Of a stretch of DNA of 64,000 nucleotides, positions 10,468-21,180 are shown one piece after another. The stretch lies in assembly GCA_022820805.1 (NCBI GenBank), contig JAJEEV010000048.1, positions 1 to 64,000 on the forward strand, read 5' to 3'. The stretch comes from Acidimicrobiia bacterium. Lineage in GTDB: Bacteria; Actinomycetota; Acidimicrobiia; Acidimicrobiales; Aldehydirespiratoraceae. Under the pieces are notes generated by a model, which did not search any database, was not told where the DNA came from, and saw only the letters and a program-made list of their open reading frames with translations. The position numbers and the translations under genes were made by a program. Within the stretch, counting starts at the first letter, position 1; the number at the start of each line of letters is the position of its first letter.

Positions 10468-12192
10468 TCAGCGACAGATGGGCTCGTAACGGAGGCCCCG
10501 ATCGGCCAGCCGCTCCAGAGCCATGTCCACGCCCTGCACCGTTCGGGAGCGGTCGCCGCCGCCGTCGTGCAGCAGCAGGACGACTCCGGGCCGGGCCCAC
10601 TGCACGATGTGGTCGGCGATCTCCTCGGGCGGGGGACGGAGCCAGTCCTGGGGGCTGGTGTCCCACATCACCAGGGCCAGTCCGTGGGCAGCGGCCCAAT
10701 CCCTGGTGGAGGGACCGACCGACCCGTACGGCGGCCGCAGGCACGGGGTGGCGAGATCAGCCAGGATCGTCTGGGTCCGGCCGACCGTCTCGTCGAAGGC
10801 CGCCCGGGACAGGCCGGCCAAGTCCTCATGTCTCCAGGTGTGGTTGGCGAGAGTGTGACCCTCCGCAGCGATGCGCTGGATGATGTCCGGATAGGCCTGC
10901 GCCAGCCGTCCCACAACGAAGAACGTTGCCCGAGCACCGTGGCGGGCCAGCACGTCGAGCAACTCGGGCGTGTACTCGGCGTGGGGGCCGTCATCGAAGG
11001 TGAGGTACACGACTGCGCCGTCGTCGTCGGGCGTGACCGGCCGGGGCGGTGGCACGATCGGGGCCGTCGTTGTCGTCGCAGGGCTGGTCTCGACCACCGG
11101 AAGCACCTCGATGGTCAACTCGTAGTCGACCTGCCCGGCTTGGGACGAGATCACCGTCACATGCCACAGACCGGTGGCGGGAAGATCCGTCTGCACGAGC
11201 TGTGACCGCTGTGGGGCCGAGGTGACTACCAGATCGTCGAGGCGGGCATCGAGCCACACACCGGGGGGCGCGTCGAGGGTGGCCGTTAAGGGTTGGCCCT
11301 CGGACGCCTGAACGGTGTAGGTCTGCCGCTCGCGGAAATCGATGGACCCGGACTGCACGACGCTGACCGCGCCCGGATCGAACCTGACGTCGATGACGGG
11401 ACGCTCCGGCCCGGGTATCGGCATGTCCTCGATGGGCTGGGTGCCGATCGCCGTGACCTGCGGCTCCCCGGCCGACACGTCGATCTCCAGAACGGTGTGG
11501 GTGGTGATGATCGTGAAGGGCTCGTCCGGCGCCCGGTCGAACAGAGACACCTCGATCAGCCCGTCCCTCACGGAGATGGAGTCCAGGACGATCCGGTCGC
11601 CTACCCATGCGGGCGGTCGGGCCACTGCCGTGCCCTCGTCGTTGATCACCGGCACGATGTAGTGGAAGACGCCGGTTCCCGCCGTGCGCCCGACGATGTG
11701 GGCAACCACGTCCTCGTCGCCGTCGCCGTCGAGGTCGCCCCGGGCGACGGGATCCTGCAGCGTGTAGGTGTCGGCCGAGGCGCCGCCGTGGGTCACGCTG
11801 GCCTGGCCTCCCTCGATTTGCACGGTGTCGCCCGACACCTCGATGGCGAGACGCTGGAGGTCCTCCCACTCGATGGGCCCCGGTTCCGATGGCACCGCGT
11901 CCGGCGGATCCTCGGCCGGTGCGGTAGTGGTGGGCGGCGCGGTAGTGGTGGGCGGCGCGGTTGTCGTGGAGGTCGTCGACGTCGTGGAGGTGGACTGGGC
12001 CGCCGTCGGAGCGGTCGTCTCGGTCGTTGCCGGAGCAGCGTCTGCCGGAGGTGGGGCGGATCCGGACGAACGGGTGCCGCTGCACCCTGAAGCGAGCAGG
12101 ACCAGACCGGCGGTGATCGCAATCGCTCGCGCCCATCGCCGCTGGACCCTCGGGGGCTCGCCGGAGGGCCGCGCCCGCGAGGGGTCAACCAT
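10468..12192 (-). CDS. Secreted polysaccharide deacetylase lipoprotein with Thr/Pro-rich linker
   Basis: Lipobox (LLASGCSG), T/P linker, NodB motifs YLTFDDGPH, NHTWRHEDL, LRPPYGS; start set to ATG at 12192. Confidence 0.85.
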   Translation of the reverse strand: MVDPSRARPSGEPPRVQRRWARAIAITAGLVLLASGCSGTRSSGSAPPPADAAPATTETTAPTAAQSTSTTSTTSTTTAPPTTTAPPTTTAPAEDPPDAVPSEPGPIEWEDLQRLAIEVSGDTVQIEGGQASVTHGGASADTYTLQDPVARGDLDGDGDEDVVAHIVGRTAGTGVFHYIVPVINDEGTAVARPPAWVGDRIVLDSISVRDGLIEVSLFDRAPDEPFTIITTHTVLEIDVSAGEPQVTAIGTQPIEDMPIPGPERPVIDVRFDPGAVSVVQSGSIDFRERQTYTVQASEGQPLTATLDAPPGVWLDARLDDLVVTSAPQRSQLVQTDLPATGLWHVTVISSQAGQVDYELTIEVLPVVETSPATTTTAPIVPPPRPVTPDDDGAVVYLTFDDGPHAEYTPELLDVLARHGARATFFVVGRLAQAYPDIIQRIAAEGHTLANHTWRHEDLAGLSRAAFDETVGRTQTILADLATPCLRPPYGSVGPSTRDWAAAHGLALVMWDTSPQDWLRPPPEEIADHIVQWARPGVVLLLHDGGGDRSRTVQGVDMALERLADRGLRYEPICR

Positions 12193-12832
12193 CCCCGCTC
12201 CGGAGGCCAGGCTCGATGCGCCGCAGGACCCGCAGCGAGCCGGTGACCGAGTGTTCGGTGAAGCGCCCGTCGGCCAGCGCTCGGCACCAGATCTCGTAGG
12301 GAGGGCGCCCGCCGTCGGCGGGATCCTCGAACACGTCGTGGATGGCGAGGAGGCCGCCCGGCGCCACATGGGGCGACCATCCCTCGTAGTCGCGGTGGGC
12401 CGGCTCGGCACCGTGACCGCCGTCGATGAACACCAGGGCCAGCGGTGTGGCCCACAGCGACGCAACCGTGGGCGAGTCGCCCACCACGGCGACGACCGTG
12501 TCCTCGAGGCCGGCATCGCCGATGGTGCGGCGGAAGAACGGCAGCGTGTCGATCACGCCCAGCTCGGCGTCCACCACCTCCGGATCGTGGTGCTCCCATC
12601 CGGCCTGGTTCTCCTCGGAGCCACGGTGATGGTCGACGCAGAACAGGAGCCTTCCCCCCTCTCGGGCCGCCGCGCCCAGATACACCGCCGACTTGCCGCA
12701 GTAGCTGCCCACCTCCAGCATCGGGCCGTCCGCCTCGATCGAGGCCGCGGCTTCGTACAGGGCCAGGCCCTCATCCGCGGGCATGAAGCCCCGGGCCGCT
12801 TCAGCGGCGCGGCGCAGCCGACCGTCCATCAC
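12185..12832 (-). CDS. Class I SAM-dependent methyltransferase
   Basis: MLEVGSYCGKSAVYLGAAAREGGRLLFCVDHH; VFIDGGH. Confidence 0.8.
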   Translation of the reverse strand: MMDGRLRRAAEAARGFMPADEGLALYEAAASIEADGPMLEVGSYCGKSAVYLGAAAREGGRLLFCVDHHRGSEENQAGWEHHDPEVVDAELGVIDTLPFFRRTIGDAGLEDTVVAVVGDSPTVASLWATPLALVFIDGGHGAEPAHRDYEGWSPHVAPGGLLAIHDVFEDPADGGRPPYEIWCRALADGRFTEHSVTGSLRVLRRIEPGLRSGDG

Positions 12833-12878
12833 CGCCGGACCCGCCTACGCAACACCGGCCCCATGACCCGCTCGCCGC

Positions 12879-13304
12879 TCATCCTTTCGTGGCATGTGGC
12901 CACATGACACGGTCGAGGAAGACGTACTTGGCCACCCACACCGTCCCGTAGGCGGCGAGATTCCCGAGGACCACGAAGACGGTCTCGGAAGTGAACTCCT
13001 CCACGGCCCGCACCGCGAGCGACGAGAGGACCAGCCCGATCAGCGCCATGATCCAGAACGTGAGCACCTCGCCGGTCAGCCGGTGGGGGCCGCTGCGCTG
13101 CCACACCCAGGCCCGGCTGAGCAGGTAGGCCGGAACCGTGCTGACCATCCAGGCGGCGAGGTTGGCTCCGACCGCGGGCCATCCCAGGATCCCGTGGCAG
13201 ATCGCCAGAACGCTGACCCCGACGGACACGTTCACCACCGACACGCCGCAGTAGCGCAGCGCCTTCAGACCATGCTCGGCCCTCAGCCGCTGCAGCGTGG
13301 ACAT
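12879..13304 (-). CDS. GtrA-like membrane protein
   Basis: RYCGVSVVNVSVGVSVLAICHG... NLAAWMVSTVPAYLLSRAWVW...; four predicted TM segments. Confidence 0.8.
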   Translation of the reverse strand: MSTLQRLRAEHGLKALRYCGVSVVNVSVGVSVLAICHGILGWPAVGANLAAWMVSTVPAYLLSRAWVWQRSGPHRLTGEVLTFWIMALIGLVLSSLAVRAVEEFTSETVFVVLGNLAAYGTVWVAKYVFLDRVMWPHATKG

Positions 13305-13392
13305 CGACGAAGCGGTCACTGGACCGCAGGCTATTGCAGGCTGCCACCGGCCGGGCGACCGCGGACTGGCGACTGCGGGGCATGATGGGCGG

Positions 13393-14235
13393 ATGCAGAC
13401 CGCGCTGGACAACGTGGTGGCCCTGCTCGACCTGGAGGCCATCGAGGTCAACATCTTCCGGGGCCGTTCGCCCGACGACGACCGGCAGCGGATCTTCGGC
13501 GGGCAGGTGGCCGGCCAGGCGCTGGTGGCCGCGGCCCGCACGGTGGAGCACGGCTCGGTGCACTCGCTGCACGCCTACTTCCTGCGAGCCGGCGACCCGA
13601 GGGCCCCGGTGCTGTACGACGTGGACCGCATCCGCGACGGGCGATCGTTCACCACCCGGCGGGTGGTCGCCATCCAGCACGGCCGGGCCATCTTCCAGCT
13701 CGCGGCGTCGTTCCATGTGGCCGAGAACGGCTACCAGCACCTGGAGCCCATGCCCGAGGTGCCCGCCCCCGAGACCCTCGAGTCCCGTGCTGAGCGCCTC
13801 AGGGCCGCCAACCCCGACCGGGACCATCCCGACCGCATGATGGCTCTCGACATCAGGTATGTGACCACGAGCCCGCTCGATCGCAGAGGTCCGCTGCCGC
13901 CCACCCAGAGAGTGTGGATGCGGGCCAACGGCACCCTCGGCGATGACCCGGTGCTGCACACCTGCCTGCTCACCTACGCGAGCGACCTGACCCTTCTGGA
14001 CACCACCCTGGCTCCCCACGGCACCAGCGCGGCACACCCGGGGATCATGATGGCCAGCCTCGACCACGCCATGTGGTTCCACGGCCCGTTCCGGGCCGAC
14101 GAGTGGCTGCTGTATGACCAGCACACCCCGGCCGCGAGCGGCGCCAGGGGCCTGGCCACCGGCCGGGTGTTCACCCGCGACGGCCGCCTGGTGGCGTCGG
14201 TGGTGCAGGAGGGCCTGATCCGGCCCGTCAGCTGA
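13393..14235 (+). CDS. tesB: Acyl-CoA thioesterase II (TesB family)
   Basis: RIFGGQVAGQALVAAARTVE..HSLHAYFLRAGDP; LDHAMWFHGPFRADEWLLY. Confidence 0.92.
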   Translation: MQTALDNVVALLDLEAIEVNIFRGRSPDDDRQRIFGGQVAGQALVAAARTVEHGSVHSLHAYFLRAGDPRAPVLYDVDRIRDGRSFTTRRVVAIQHGRAIFQLAASFHVAENGYQHLEPMPEVPAPETLESRAERLRAANPDRDHPDRMMALDIRYVTTSPLDRRGPLPPTQRVWMRANGTLGDDPVLHTCLLTYASDLTLLDTTLAPHGTSAAHPGIMMASLDHAMWFHGPFRADEWLLYDQHTPAASGARGLATGRVFTRDGRLVASVVQEGLIRPVS

Positions 14236-14247
14236 GGGTCACAAGAC

Positions 14248-15532
14248 ATGAGGGGCATACCGGCAAGGGCCGCGAACCATCGGCTCTGCCTGCTGTGGAT
14301 GGGCGCTGCGATCGCTGCCATTGCAGTTGCTGCGGGCGGGTGCGCCGCCGATGACGTGCTCACCGACCCGAGGCCTACCGTGCCGACCGGGACGGTAGGC
14401 CTCAGCGCGCACCGGCGGGCCCGAGTCGACGGATCCTGGCCAGGAACAGGACGGACCGCGGCCCGACGGGAACATGTTCGCCGCCGATGTGGGCGTCCAT
14501 GGGGTGATGACACTCGACGAGCCCATCGACATGGCGGTGGCCCCCGGCGACGACCTGGTCTGGGTGGCGGAACGGGCCGGCCTCGTCCTGCGGGTCGACA
14601 TGGACAACGGCGAGGTGGTGGAGACCGTCCTGGACATCACCGGCGAGACCGAGGCCACCGGCGAGCAAGGCCTTCTCGGGATCGCGGTCACCGACCGCTG
14701 GCTGTTCGCCAACTACACCGACCTCCATGGGGACACCCGTGTCGATGCCTTCGAGAGGGTCGGCACCGGCCTCGGCGACCGGCGCAGGACGATCCTGACC
14801 CAGTCCCAGCCGTTCAAGAACCACAACGGCGGGGACCTGGCCATCGGCCCCGACGGGTTCCTCTACGTCGGCTTCGGGGACGGCGGCTCGGGGGGAGACC
14901 CGCTCAATGCCGGCCAGGATCCGACAACCTGGCTGGGCGCGGTGCTGCGGATAGATCCGACGCCCGACGGGGCCGAGCCCTACGTCGTGCCCGCCGGCAA
15001 CCCGTTCGTCGCCGGCGAGGGACAGTCTCCGGCGGGACGGCCCGAGATCTTCCTCATCGGGGTTCGCAACCCGTGGCGCTTCTCGTTCGACCGGGCCACC
15101 GGCGACCTGTGGATCGCCGACGTCGGGCAGGACAGCTACGAGGAGGTGACCGTGCTGCTGGCGGACAACGGAGGCGGGCTGGGAGCCAATCTCGGCTGGC
15201 GCCTGCGCGAGGGCCTGCACGCCTTCGCCGGCGACGAGCCCTCCGGCCATGCCGACCCGGTGTGGGAGTACGGCCAGGACGACGGGTGCAGCGTGACCGG
15301 CGGGTTCGTGTACCGGGGGACGGCCATCGCCGACCTCTACGGCGCCTACGTGTTCGGCGACTACTGCACCTCGCGCCTGTGGGCGGTGCAGCTGTCCACG
15401 GGCGAGGTCGAGTTCCGCGACCTGGGAGTGGAGGTGCCCGGAGGCTCGCTGGCGTCGTTCGGCGAGGACGCGCACGGCGAGCTCTACACGCTGTCGCTGA
15501 ACGGTCCTGTCGCCCGGATCGTCCCGGAGTGA
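14248..15532 (+). pseudogene. PQQ-dependent sugar (sorbosone/glucose) dehydrogenase, with lipoprotein signal peptide in a different frame from the mature domain
   Basis: Frame 1 from 14248: MRGIPARAANHRLCLLWMGAAIAAIAVAAGGCAADD (lipobox). Frame 2 from 14399 onward: beta-propeller (QGLLGIAV, KNHNGGDLAIGPDGFLYVGFGDGGSGGDP, NPWRFSFDRATGDLWIADVGQ). Frame-2 TAG at 14396. Confidence 0.7.
14371..14402. repeat. Perfect 11-bp inverted repeat (AGGCCTACCGT / ACGGTAGGCCT, 10-nt loop) at the frame junction
   Basis: Arms 14371-14381 and 14392-14402. Confidence 0.95.
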
Positions 15533-15553
15533 AGAAGCGGCGCGGATTCTGGA

Positions 15554-16435
15554 CTAGCCGCTGTCGCGCAGGAACTGCTCGACCTCGGCCACCAAGCGGT
15601 CGGGGTCGTCGTGCAGGGACGCCTTCGGGCGGGACCGCTCCCGGCTGGCGTCCCAGGCCTTCTCGAGGCGGCCCACATACTCGGCGGTCTCGTCGTCCTC
15701 GGCCACGATCCGGGTGATCTCCTGCTCGTAGGTCTCCGCCCGCTGCTCGAGGTCGAAGGTCGCGGCCGGAGCCCTCATCACCGCGCACACCCGCTTCACC
15801 AGGGCCAGAGCGGCCTTGGGCGACGGCGCGGCCGGCATGTACGACGGCACCGCCGACCAGAACGAGGCCGTGGGGTAGCCCGCGGTCAGGAAGGCCGACG
15901 ACAGCACCCCGACGATGCCGGTGGGCCCCTCGTAGCCCGACGGGGTGAGGTCCAGCTCGGCCCGCAGCTCGCTGTCCTCGGTGGAGCCGTACACCTCCAC
16001 GTCGCGGCTGTGGGGCACCTCCGCCAGCAGCGCTCCCAGGGTCACGACCCGGGTCACTCCCAGCGAGGCGGCCAGGGCGATCAACTGCTCGGAGAAGGTG
16101 CGCCACCGCAACTGCGGCTCCGTGCCGATCAGGATCACGGCGTCGATGCCGGGTTCGGCCAGGCGCGCCACCCGCAGCTCGTTCACCGGCCAGGTGAGGT
16201 GCCGGGCCTTGCTGTCGTCGAGGCTGACCATGGGGCGGCTGGCGGTGAAGTCGAAGAACGGCTCTGGATCTATCTCGGCAACCGGCTCGCACCCCCAGCA
16301 GCCGGCCAGGTGGGAGGCCGCGGTGGTGGCCGCATCACCGGCGTCGTTCCATCCTTCGAAGGCGGCTATCAGAGTGGGGCGGTCAAGTTGAGGCTTGGGC
16401 CCCGACCACCGGACATGAATCGGCTCAATCGACAC
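15554..16435 (-). CDS. PAC2 family protein
   Basis: PTLIAAFEGWNDAGDAATTAASHL; GALLAEVPHSRDVEVYGS; GPTGIVGVLSSAF. Confidence 0.88.
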   Translation of the reverse strand: MSIEPIHVRWSGPKPQLDRPTLIAAFEGWNDAGDAATTAASHLAGCWGCEPVAEIDPEPFFDFTASRPMVSLDDSKARHLTWPVNELRVARLAEPGIDAVILIGTEPQLRWRTFSEQLIALAASLGVTRVVTLGALLAEVPHSRDVEVYGSTEDSELRAELDLTPSGYEGPTGIVGVLSSAFLTAGYPTASFWSAVPSYMPAAPSPKAALALVKRVCAVMRAPAATFDLEQRAETYEQEITRIVAEDDETAEYVGRLEKAWDASRERSRPKASLHDDPDRLVAEVEQFLRDSG

Positions 16436-16489
16436 GAGCGTCAGAATATCGTCAGTATCACCGCATCTGAGGCGCGGGCCATGGCGGCA

Positions 16490-18448
16490 TCAAGCCAGTT
16501 CGGGGCGGTCGCGGAAGTGCTCCAGGGCCTCGGGGTTGGCCATCGCCGAGGTGTTGTGGACGGGCCGCCCGCAGATCACGTCCCGAACGGCGGTCTCGGT
16601 CATCTTGCCCGAGCGGGTGCGGGGTATGTCGTCCACCGCGGCGATCACTGCCGGCACGTGCCTCGGGGACAGCTCCGAGCGGATGCGGGTCCGGATCGTG
16701 TCCTGCAGCTCATCGGTCAGCCTGTGCCCGGGAGCCATCCGCACGAACAGCACGACCCGGGTGTCGGCACCCCAGGGTTGACCGACGGCGATGCTCTCGG
16801 AGACTTCCGGCATGGTGTCGACCCGCCGGTAGATCTCGGCAGTGCCGATGCGGACCCCGCCAGGATTGAGGGTGGCGTCGGAGCGGCCCGAGATCACGAA
16901 CCCTCCCGACGGGGTGCGCGACGCGAAGTCGCCGTGGTGCCACACCCCGGCGATGCGCTCGAAGTAGGCAGCCCGGTAGCGGGCGTCGCCGGGGTCCTCC
17001 CAGAACCGCAGCGGCATCGACGGGAACGGGCTGCGGCACACCAGCTCGCCCTCCACTCCGGTGGGCAGGGACCGGCCCGAGGCGTCCACCACGTCCATGT
17101 CCATGCCCAGACCGGGGCGCTGGATCTCGCCCCGGCGCACCGGCGCGGTGGGGTCGCCGGCCACCAGGCATCCGCAGAGGTCTGTGCCACCCGAGATCGA
17201 GGCCAGGTGCACGTCGGCCTTCACGTTGGCGTACACCCAGTCGAACCCCTCGGCCACCAGGGTCGAACCGGTCGAGGTGATGGTGCGCAACGACGACAGG
17301 TCGTGGGTGGCCGCGGGCCGGATGCCGGCGTTGCCGCACGCGTCGATGAACTTCGCGGAGGTGCCGAACAGCGTGATCCGGGCGTCGTCGACAAGGTCGA
17401 ACAGCCGGTCGGCGCCGGGATGGGCGGGAGAGCCGTCGTACAGCACCGCCGCGGCGCCGCAGGCCAGCGTCGAGGCCAGCCAGTTCCACATCATCCAGCC
17501 GGTGGTGGTGAAGTAGAAGACCCGGTCGCCGGGTCGCACATCGCAGTGGAGGCGGTGCTCGCACAGGTGCTTGACCAGCAGGCCGCCGGCCCGGTGCACG
17601 ATGCACTTGGGCGGCCCGGTGGTGCCCGAGGAGTACAGCACGTACCAGGGGTGGTCGAAGGGCAGCTCCCGGAACACGGCCGGGGTGGGTCCGGCCCCGA
17701 ACCCGGCGCCGTAGCCGTCCAGCCAGCCGGGCTCCACCAGCACGGTGCGGTTGAGCGACGGCAGGTTGGCGGAGATCTCCCGCAGCCGCTCGGTGCAGTC
17801 GTGGCGGCGGCCGCCGTAGGGATAGTCGGCGCAGGCGAACAGCACCGTCGGGGAGATCTGGCTGAAGCGGTCCAGCACCCCGGTGGTGCCGAAGTCCGGC
17901 GACGTGGAGCTGAACACCGCGCCGAGCCCGGCCGCGGCGAGCATCAGCGCGTAGGTCTCGGGGCGGTTGGGCATCCAGGCCGCCACCCGGTCCCCGGGCC
18001 CGACGCCGGCGTCGATCAGCAGTTGCTGCACCCGGCCGGTCATGTCGTGCAGCTCGGCCCGGGTGAGTTCGGCGGCCTCGCCGTCCTCGCTGCGGAAGAT
18101 CACGGCAGTGTCGCCCGACACCGGGCCGAGCAGGTTCCGGGCCACGTTCAGGCGGGCGTCGGGCAGGAATCGGGTGCGCCGCAGCCGCTCGGCCGGGTCG
18201 GGACACTGGTCCTCGCCGGGGGCCTCCACGAGGCGCTCGCCCCGGTCGCCGTCGACCCCGCACCAGTCCCATACCGAGGCCCAGAACTCGCCGCGGTGCT
18301 GCGCCGACCAGCGGTGCAGGCCCTCGAAGTCGGGCGCGTCGACGCCGTGGCGGTCGAGCAGCCAGACCCGGAAGTGTTCGAGGTTGGAGCCGACCGCCCG
18401 CTCCGGTGACGGCGCCCACAGCGGGGCGGCAGCCTCGATTCCGGTCAC
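16490..18448 (-). CDS. Acetoacetate--CoA ligase
   Basis: [58 protein letters not shown]. Confidence 0.92.
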   Translation of the reverse strand: MTGIEAAAPLWAPSPERAVGSNLEHFRVWLLDRHGVDAPDFEGLHRWSAQHRGEFWASVWDWCGVDGDRGERLVEAPGEDQCPDPAERLRRTRFLPDARLNVARNLLGPVSGDTAVIFRSEDGEAAELTRAELHDMTGRVQQLLIDAGVGPGDRVAAWMPNRPETYALMLAAAGLGAVFSSTSPDFGTTGVLDRFSQISPTVLFACADYPYGGRRHDCTERLREISANLPSLNRTVLVEPGWLDGYGAGFGAGPTPAVFRELPFDHPWYVLYSSGTTGPPKCIVHRAGGLLVKHLCEHRLHCDVRPGDRVFYFTTTGWMMWNWLASTLACGAAAVLYDGSPAHPGADRLFDLVDDARITLFGTSAKFIDACGNAGIRPAATHDLSSLRTITSTGSTLVAEGFDWVYANVKADVHLASISGGTDLCGCLVAGDPTAPVRRGEIQRPGLGMDMDVVDASGRSLPTGVEGELVCRSPFPSMPLRFWEDPGDARYRAAYFERIAGVWHHGDFASRTPSGGFVISGRSDATLNPGGVRIGTAEIYRRVDTMPEVSESIAVGQPWGADTRVVLFVRMAPGHRLTDELQDTIRTRIRSELSPRHVPAVIAAVDDIPRTRSGKMTETAVRDVICGRPVHNTSAMANPEALEHFRDRPELA

Positions 18449-18912
18449 AGCGTGTAGCGGTAGACGTTCGACTCCCGCTGCTGGAACCCCATCCGGGAGT
18501 ACAGGCGGTTGGCGGCCTCCCGCGAGGGCCGGGACGTCAGATCGGTGCTGCGGGCCCCAAGCTGACGGGCCCGGTCGAGGGCGGCCTCGCTGAGCATCTC
18601 GCCCACCCGCCGGCCCCGCACCGTCTCGTCCACCACCACGTCCTCGATGCGAGTGCGCACTCCGGTTGGGATGCGGAACGCGACGAGGGTGAGCGCACCC
18701 ACGATGCGCCCGCGGTGCCGGGCCACGAACAGCGTGGTCGCGGGCGAGGCCACGATCTCGGCGAGCTCAGCCCGGCCCGGGGCCGGGTTCGACGACGACA
18801 GCTGCGGGATGAGCCGGTCCATGGCGTCCACGAGGTCGTCGGTGACGGCAACGCACTCATGAACCTCGATCTCGTCAGCTGGCGCCGCCAGGTCGTCGCC
18901 CGGTGTGGTCAC
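18445..18912 (-). CDS. GNAT family N-acetyltransferase
   Basis: Start trimmed to GTG at 18912; IEDVVVDETVRGRRVGEML, NRLYSRMGFQ. Confidence 0.85.
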   Translation of the reverse strand: MTTPGDDLAAPADEIEVHECVAVTDDLVDAMDRLIPQLSSSNPAPGRAELAEIVASPATTLFVARHRGRIVGALTLVAFRIPTGVRTRIEDVVVDETVRGRRVGEMLSEAALDRARQLGARSTDLTSRPSREAANRLYSRMGFQQRESNVYRYTL

Positions 18913-18919
18913 AGATCGC

Positions 18920-19642
18920 TCAGTTCCCCACGCCGGGGTCGCCCCGCCACGGCGGGTCGCGGGGGTGGTCGAACAGCACCTCCACCTCCTCGCCGCGAAT
19001 GGCTCGGAAGGCATGGGGGGCCCACATCTCGGGGCGTGCGGTGCGCTCGGGCAGCTCGCCCTCGGCGAAGAACCCCACGTCGGAGCACTCCAGCGGATGG
19101 GCTTCGAGCTCGCCGCCGAGGCTGCGGCAGTGGAAAACGATCGACACCAGCGGCACGCGGTGGAATCCGAGGCGCATCCCGTCGAGGATGGCGATGGGGC
19201 GGACGATCTCGCAGTCGATCCCGGTCTCCTCGCGTACCTCCTTGACGGCGACCTCCGACGGCGAGTAGCCCACGTCGGACCACCCGGTGGGATACAGCCA
19301 CCAGCCCGAGTCGGCCCGTTGCACCAGCAGGATGCGACCCTCGTCGTCACCGACGATGGCGCCGACGGTGATCTTGGGCGTGACGTAACCGGCGATGCCG
19401 GAGCCAACGCCGTCGAGCCAGTCCTGAACCTGCCGGCTGGTGTCGATCCCGACCGCGCTGTGGGACCGGATGTCGGCGGCCACGGCCAGGACCTCCTCGA
19501 AGCGCTCCTGCTCGTAGCGGCTCTCGGTGAAGCCGAGTCCGGTCTGGGCTATGCCGACCAGGCTCTCGGCCCAGCGCAGGATGTCGGCCTCGCCGGCCGG
19601 CTGTCGGGGCGCCTGTCCGTCACCGGTCGTCGGTCTTTCCAC
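18920..19642 (-). CDS. NUDIX hydrolase with N-terminal accessory domain
   Basis: Nudix box GWSDVGYSPSEVAVKEVREETGID; start trimmed to GTG at 19642. Confidence 0.85.
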   Translation of the reverse strand: MERPTTGDGQAPRQPAGEADILRWAESLVGIAQTGLGFTESRYEQERFEEVLAVAADIRSHSAVGIDTSRQVQDWLDGVGSGIAGYVTPKITVGAIVGDDEGRILLVQRADSGWWLYPTGWSDVGYSPSEVAVKEVREETGIDCEIVRPIAILDGMRLGFHRVPLVSIVFHCRSLGGELEAHPLECSDVGFFAEGELPERTARPEMWAPHAFRAIRGEEVEVLFDHPRDPPWRGDPGVGN

Positions 19643-19712
19643 GCCGGAACGATAACGCCGGTCGGGAGCCGGTACCGGATCGGTGCGGACGGCAGCCTCC
19701 GAAAGCTCGGGC

Positions 19713-20471
19713 CTAGTACGGCCAGCCTCCCGGGTGGCCGAGCAAGCGGGTGAGACGGCCCAACCGAGCCACGATGAGGCACTTGATGGCGAGGTTGCGT
19801 GCGAACCACGGCAGCTGGGAGGCCTGGCGGGCCCCGTCCACCAGCCGATCTCGAAACGAGAGTTCACTGCGGCGGTACTCGGCCAGCGAGCCGACCCGGC
19901 CCACGTACTTCCAGCCGCGGCTCAACGCGGTGGTCGACAGCAGGGCCAGGGTCACGCCCACCGAGCTGAAGGCGTCGTGAACCAGCATCGTGCCGGTGTC
20001 GCCCACCCGGTCGCCCCAACGCACGATGTCGTCGCGGGCCGGGCCGAGGCGATGGGCGCCGTCGACGAACAGCAGGTCCACGTCGCCGACAACGTCGCCG
20101 AAGGCACCCGACGACAGCTTGCGCACATGCCTGACCCGGTGGGACACCCCGGCCGCGGCCAGATTGCCGGTGAAGGCGGCGTGGTCGGCGTCACCTCGGG
20201 CAGCGTCGGGGGCGATCTCCTGGGGGCCGCGGTCACCGCCGCCATGGGGGTCGATGGCTACCACCTCGGTGCCGGCTGGGGCGGACGACGCCAGCACGAT
20301 GGTGGAGCGGCCCCTGAAGCTGCCGATCTCGACGACGGTCGACCCGGGGTCCAGAGTCCGGGCCGCTTCAAACAGTTTCCGGCCCTGCTCGGGCGTGAGC
20401 CAGCCCTCTACGGCGCCGGCACGCTCCCACACCGCCTCGAAGCCGGCGGGCTCACCGTTGTCGGCGCTCAC
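19713..20471 (-). CDS. Class I SAM-dependent methyltransferase
   Basis: VVEIGSFRGRSTIVLAS..., LLFVDGAHR; start trimmed to GTG at 20471. Confidence 0.78.
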   Translation of the reverse strand: MSADNGEPAGFEAVWERAGAVEGWLTPEQGRKLFEAARTLDPGSTVVEIGSFRGRSTIVLASSAPAGTEVVAIDPHGGGDRGPQEIAPDAARGDADHAAFTGNLAAAGVSHRVRHVRKLSSGAFGDVVGDVDLLFVDGAHRLGPARDDIVRWGDRVGDTGTMLVHDAFSSVGVTLALLSTTALSRGWKYVGRVGSLAEYRRSELSFRDRLVDGARQASQLPWFARNLAIKCLIVARLGRLTRLLGHPGGWPY

Positions 20472-20473
20472 TC

Positions 20474-21154
20474 CTAGCGCGTCCGTCCGAGGATCTCGTC
20501 TACCGGACCGACCAGGCCGGTCACGAAGGGGCCGAACTCGGCGTAGGCGGCCGAGGCCCGGTCGTAGCGCATCGTGTACACGGTCTCCTTGAGGGCACGC
20601 AGGTCCTCGCCGAACAGGGTCACGCCCCACTCCCAGTCGTCGAGCCCGGTGGACGCGGTGACGAGCTGCACGATGCGCCCCGCGAACTTGCGCCCCGAAG
20701 CCCCGTGCTCGTACATGAGCTCCTTGCGCTCGTCGAAGGGCAGCTCGTACCAGTTCTGGCCGACGTTGCGCCGCTTGGTCATCGGGTAGAAGCACCAGGC
20801 CGGCTTGTCGGGCGGCGGCAGGTTCGGGCGCAGACGCATCTGGGCCATCTCCGCGGGCAGGCCCAGGGCGTACTCGGACAGCTCGGTGATCGACACGTAG
20901 CTGTCCACCACGTCGAGGCCGGCACGGGCCAGGCCGGTCTGCAGGTCGCGCAGAACCCAGGCGTCGTCATGCAGTCCCATGAGGCACAGCTGAGCCTTGT
21001 GACCCAGCACCGCCACCGTCACCACCTGGCCGCCCGCCTCGTTGGCCTGCTTCACCGCGCCGAGCACCGCGGCGTCGTCGGTGTCGCGGGTGCGGGCGCA
21101 GAACAGGTGCACGACCGCCAGCCCGTCACCCACTCCCACCGGCTCGTGCATCAC
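20474..21154 (-). CDS. hemQ: Chlorite dismutase-family coproheme decarboxylase
   Basis: FYPMTKRRNVGQNWYELPFDERKELMYEHGASGRKFAGRIVQLVTASTGLDDWEWGVTLF. Confidence 0.9.
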   Translation of the reverse strand: MMHEPVGVGDGLAVVHLFCARTRDTDDAAVLGAVKQANEAGGQVVTVAVLGHKAQLCLMGLHDDAWVLRDLQTGLARAGLDVVDSYVSITELSEYALGLPAEMAQMRLRPNLPPPDKPAWCFYPMTKRRNVGQNWYELPFDERKELMYEHGASGRKFAGRIVQLVTASTGLDDWEWGVTLFGEDLRALKETVYTMRYDRASAAYAEFGPFVTGLVGPVDEILGRTR

Positions 21155-21180
21155 CGCAGTGTATGAACCCCGACCTGGAG

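Noticed and set aside
12193-12516. N-terminal extension of the polysaccharide deacetylase ORF
   Set aside because: Out-of-frame shadow of the methyltransferase gene; the lipoprotein signal starts at 12192.
15611-18409. 932-aa plus-strand ORF
   Set aside because: Antisense to PAC2 and acetoacetyl-CoA ligase genes; low-complexity Gly/Ala/His/Arg composition typical of shadow ORFs in GC-rich DNA.
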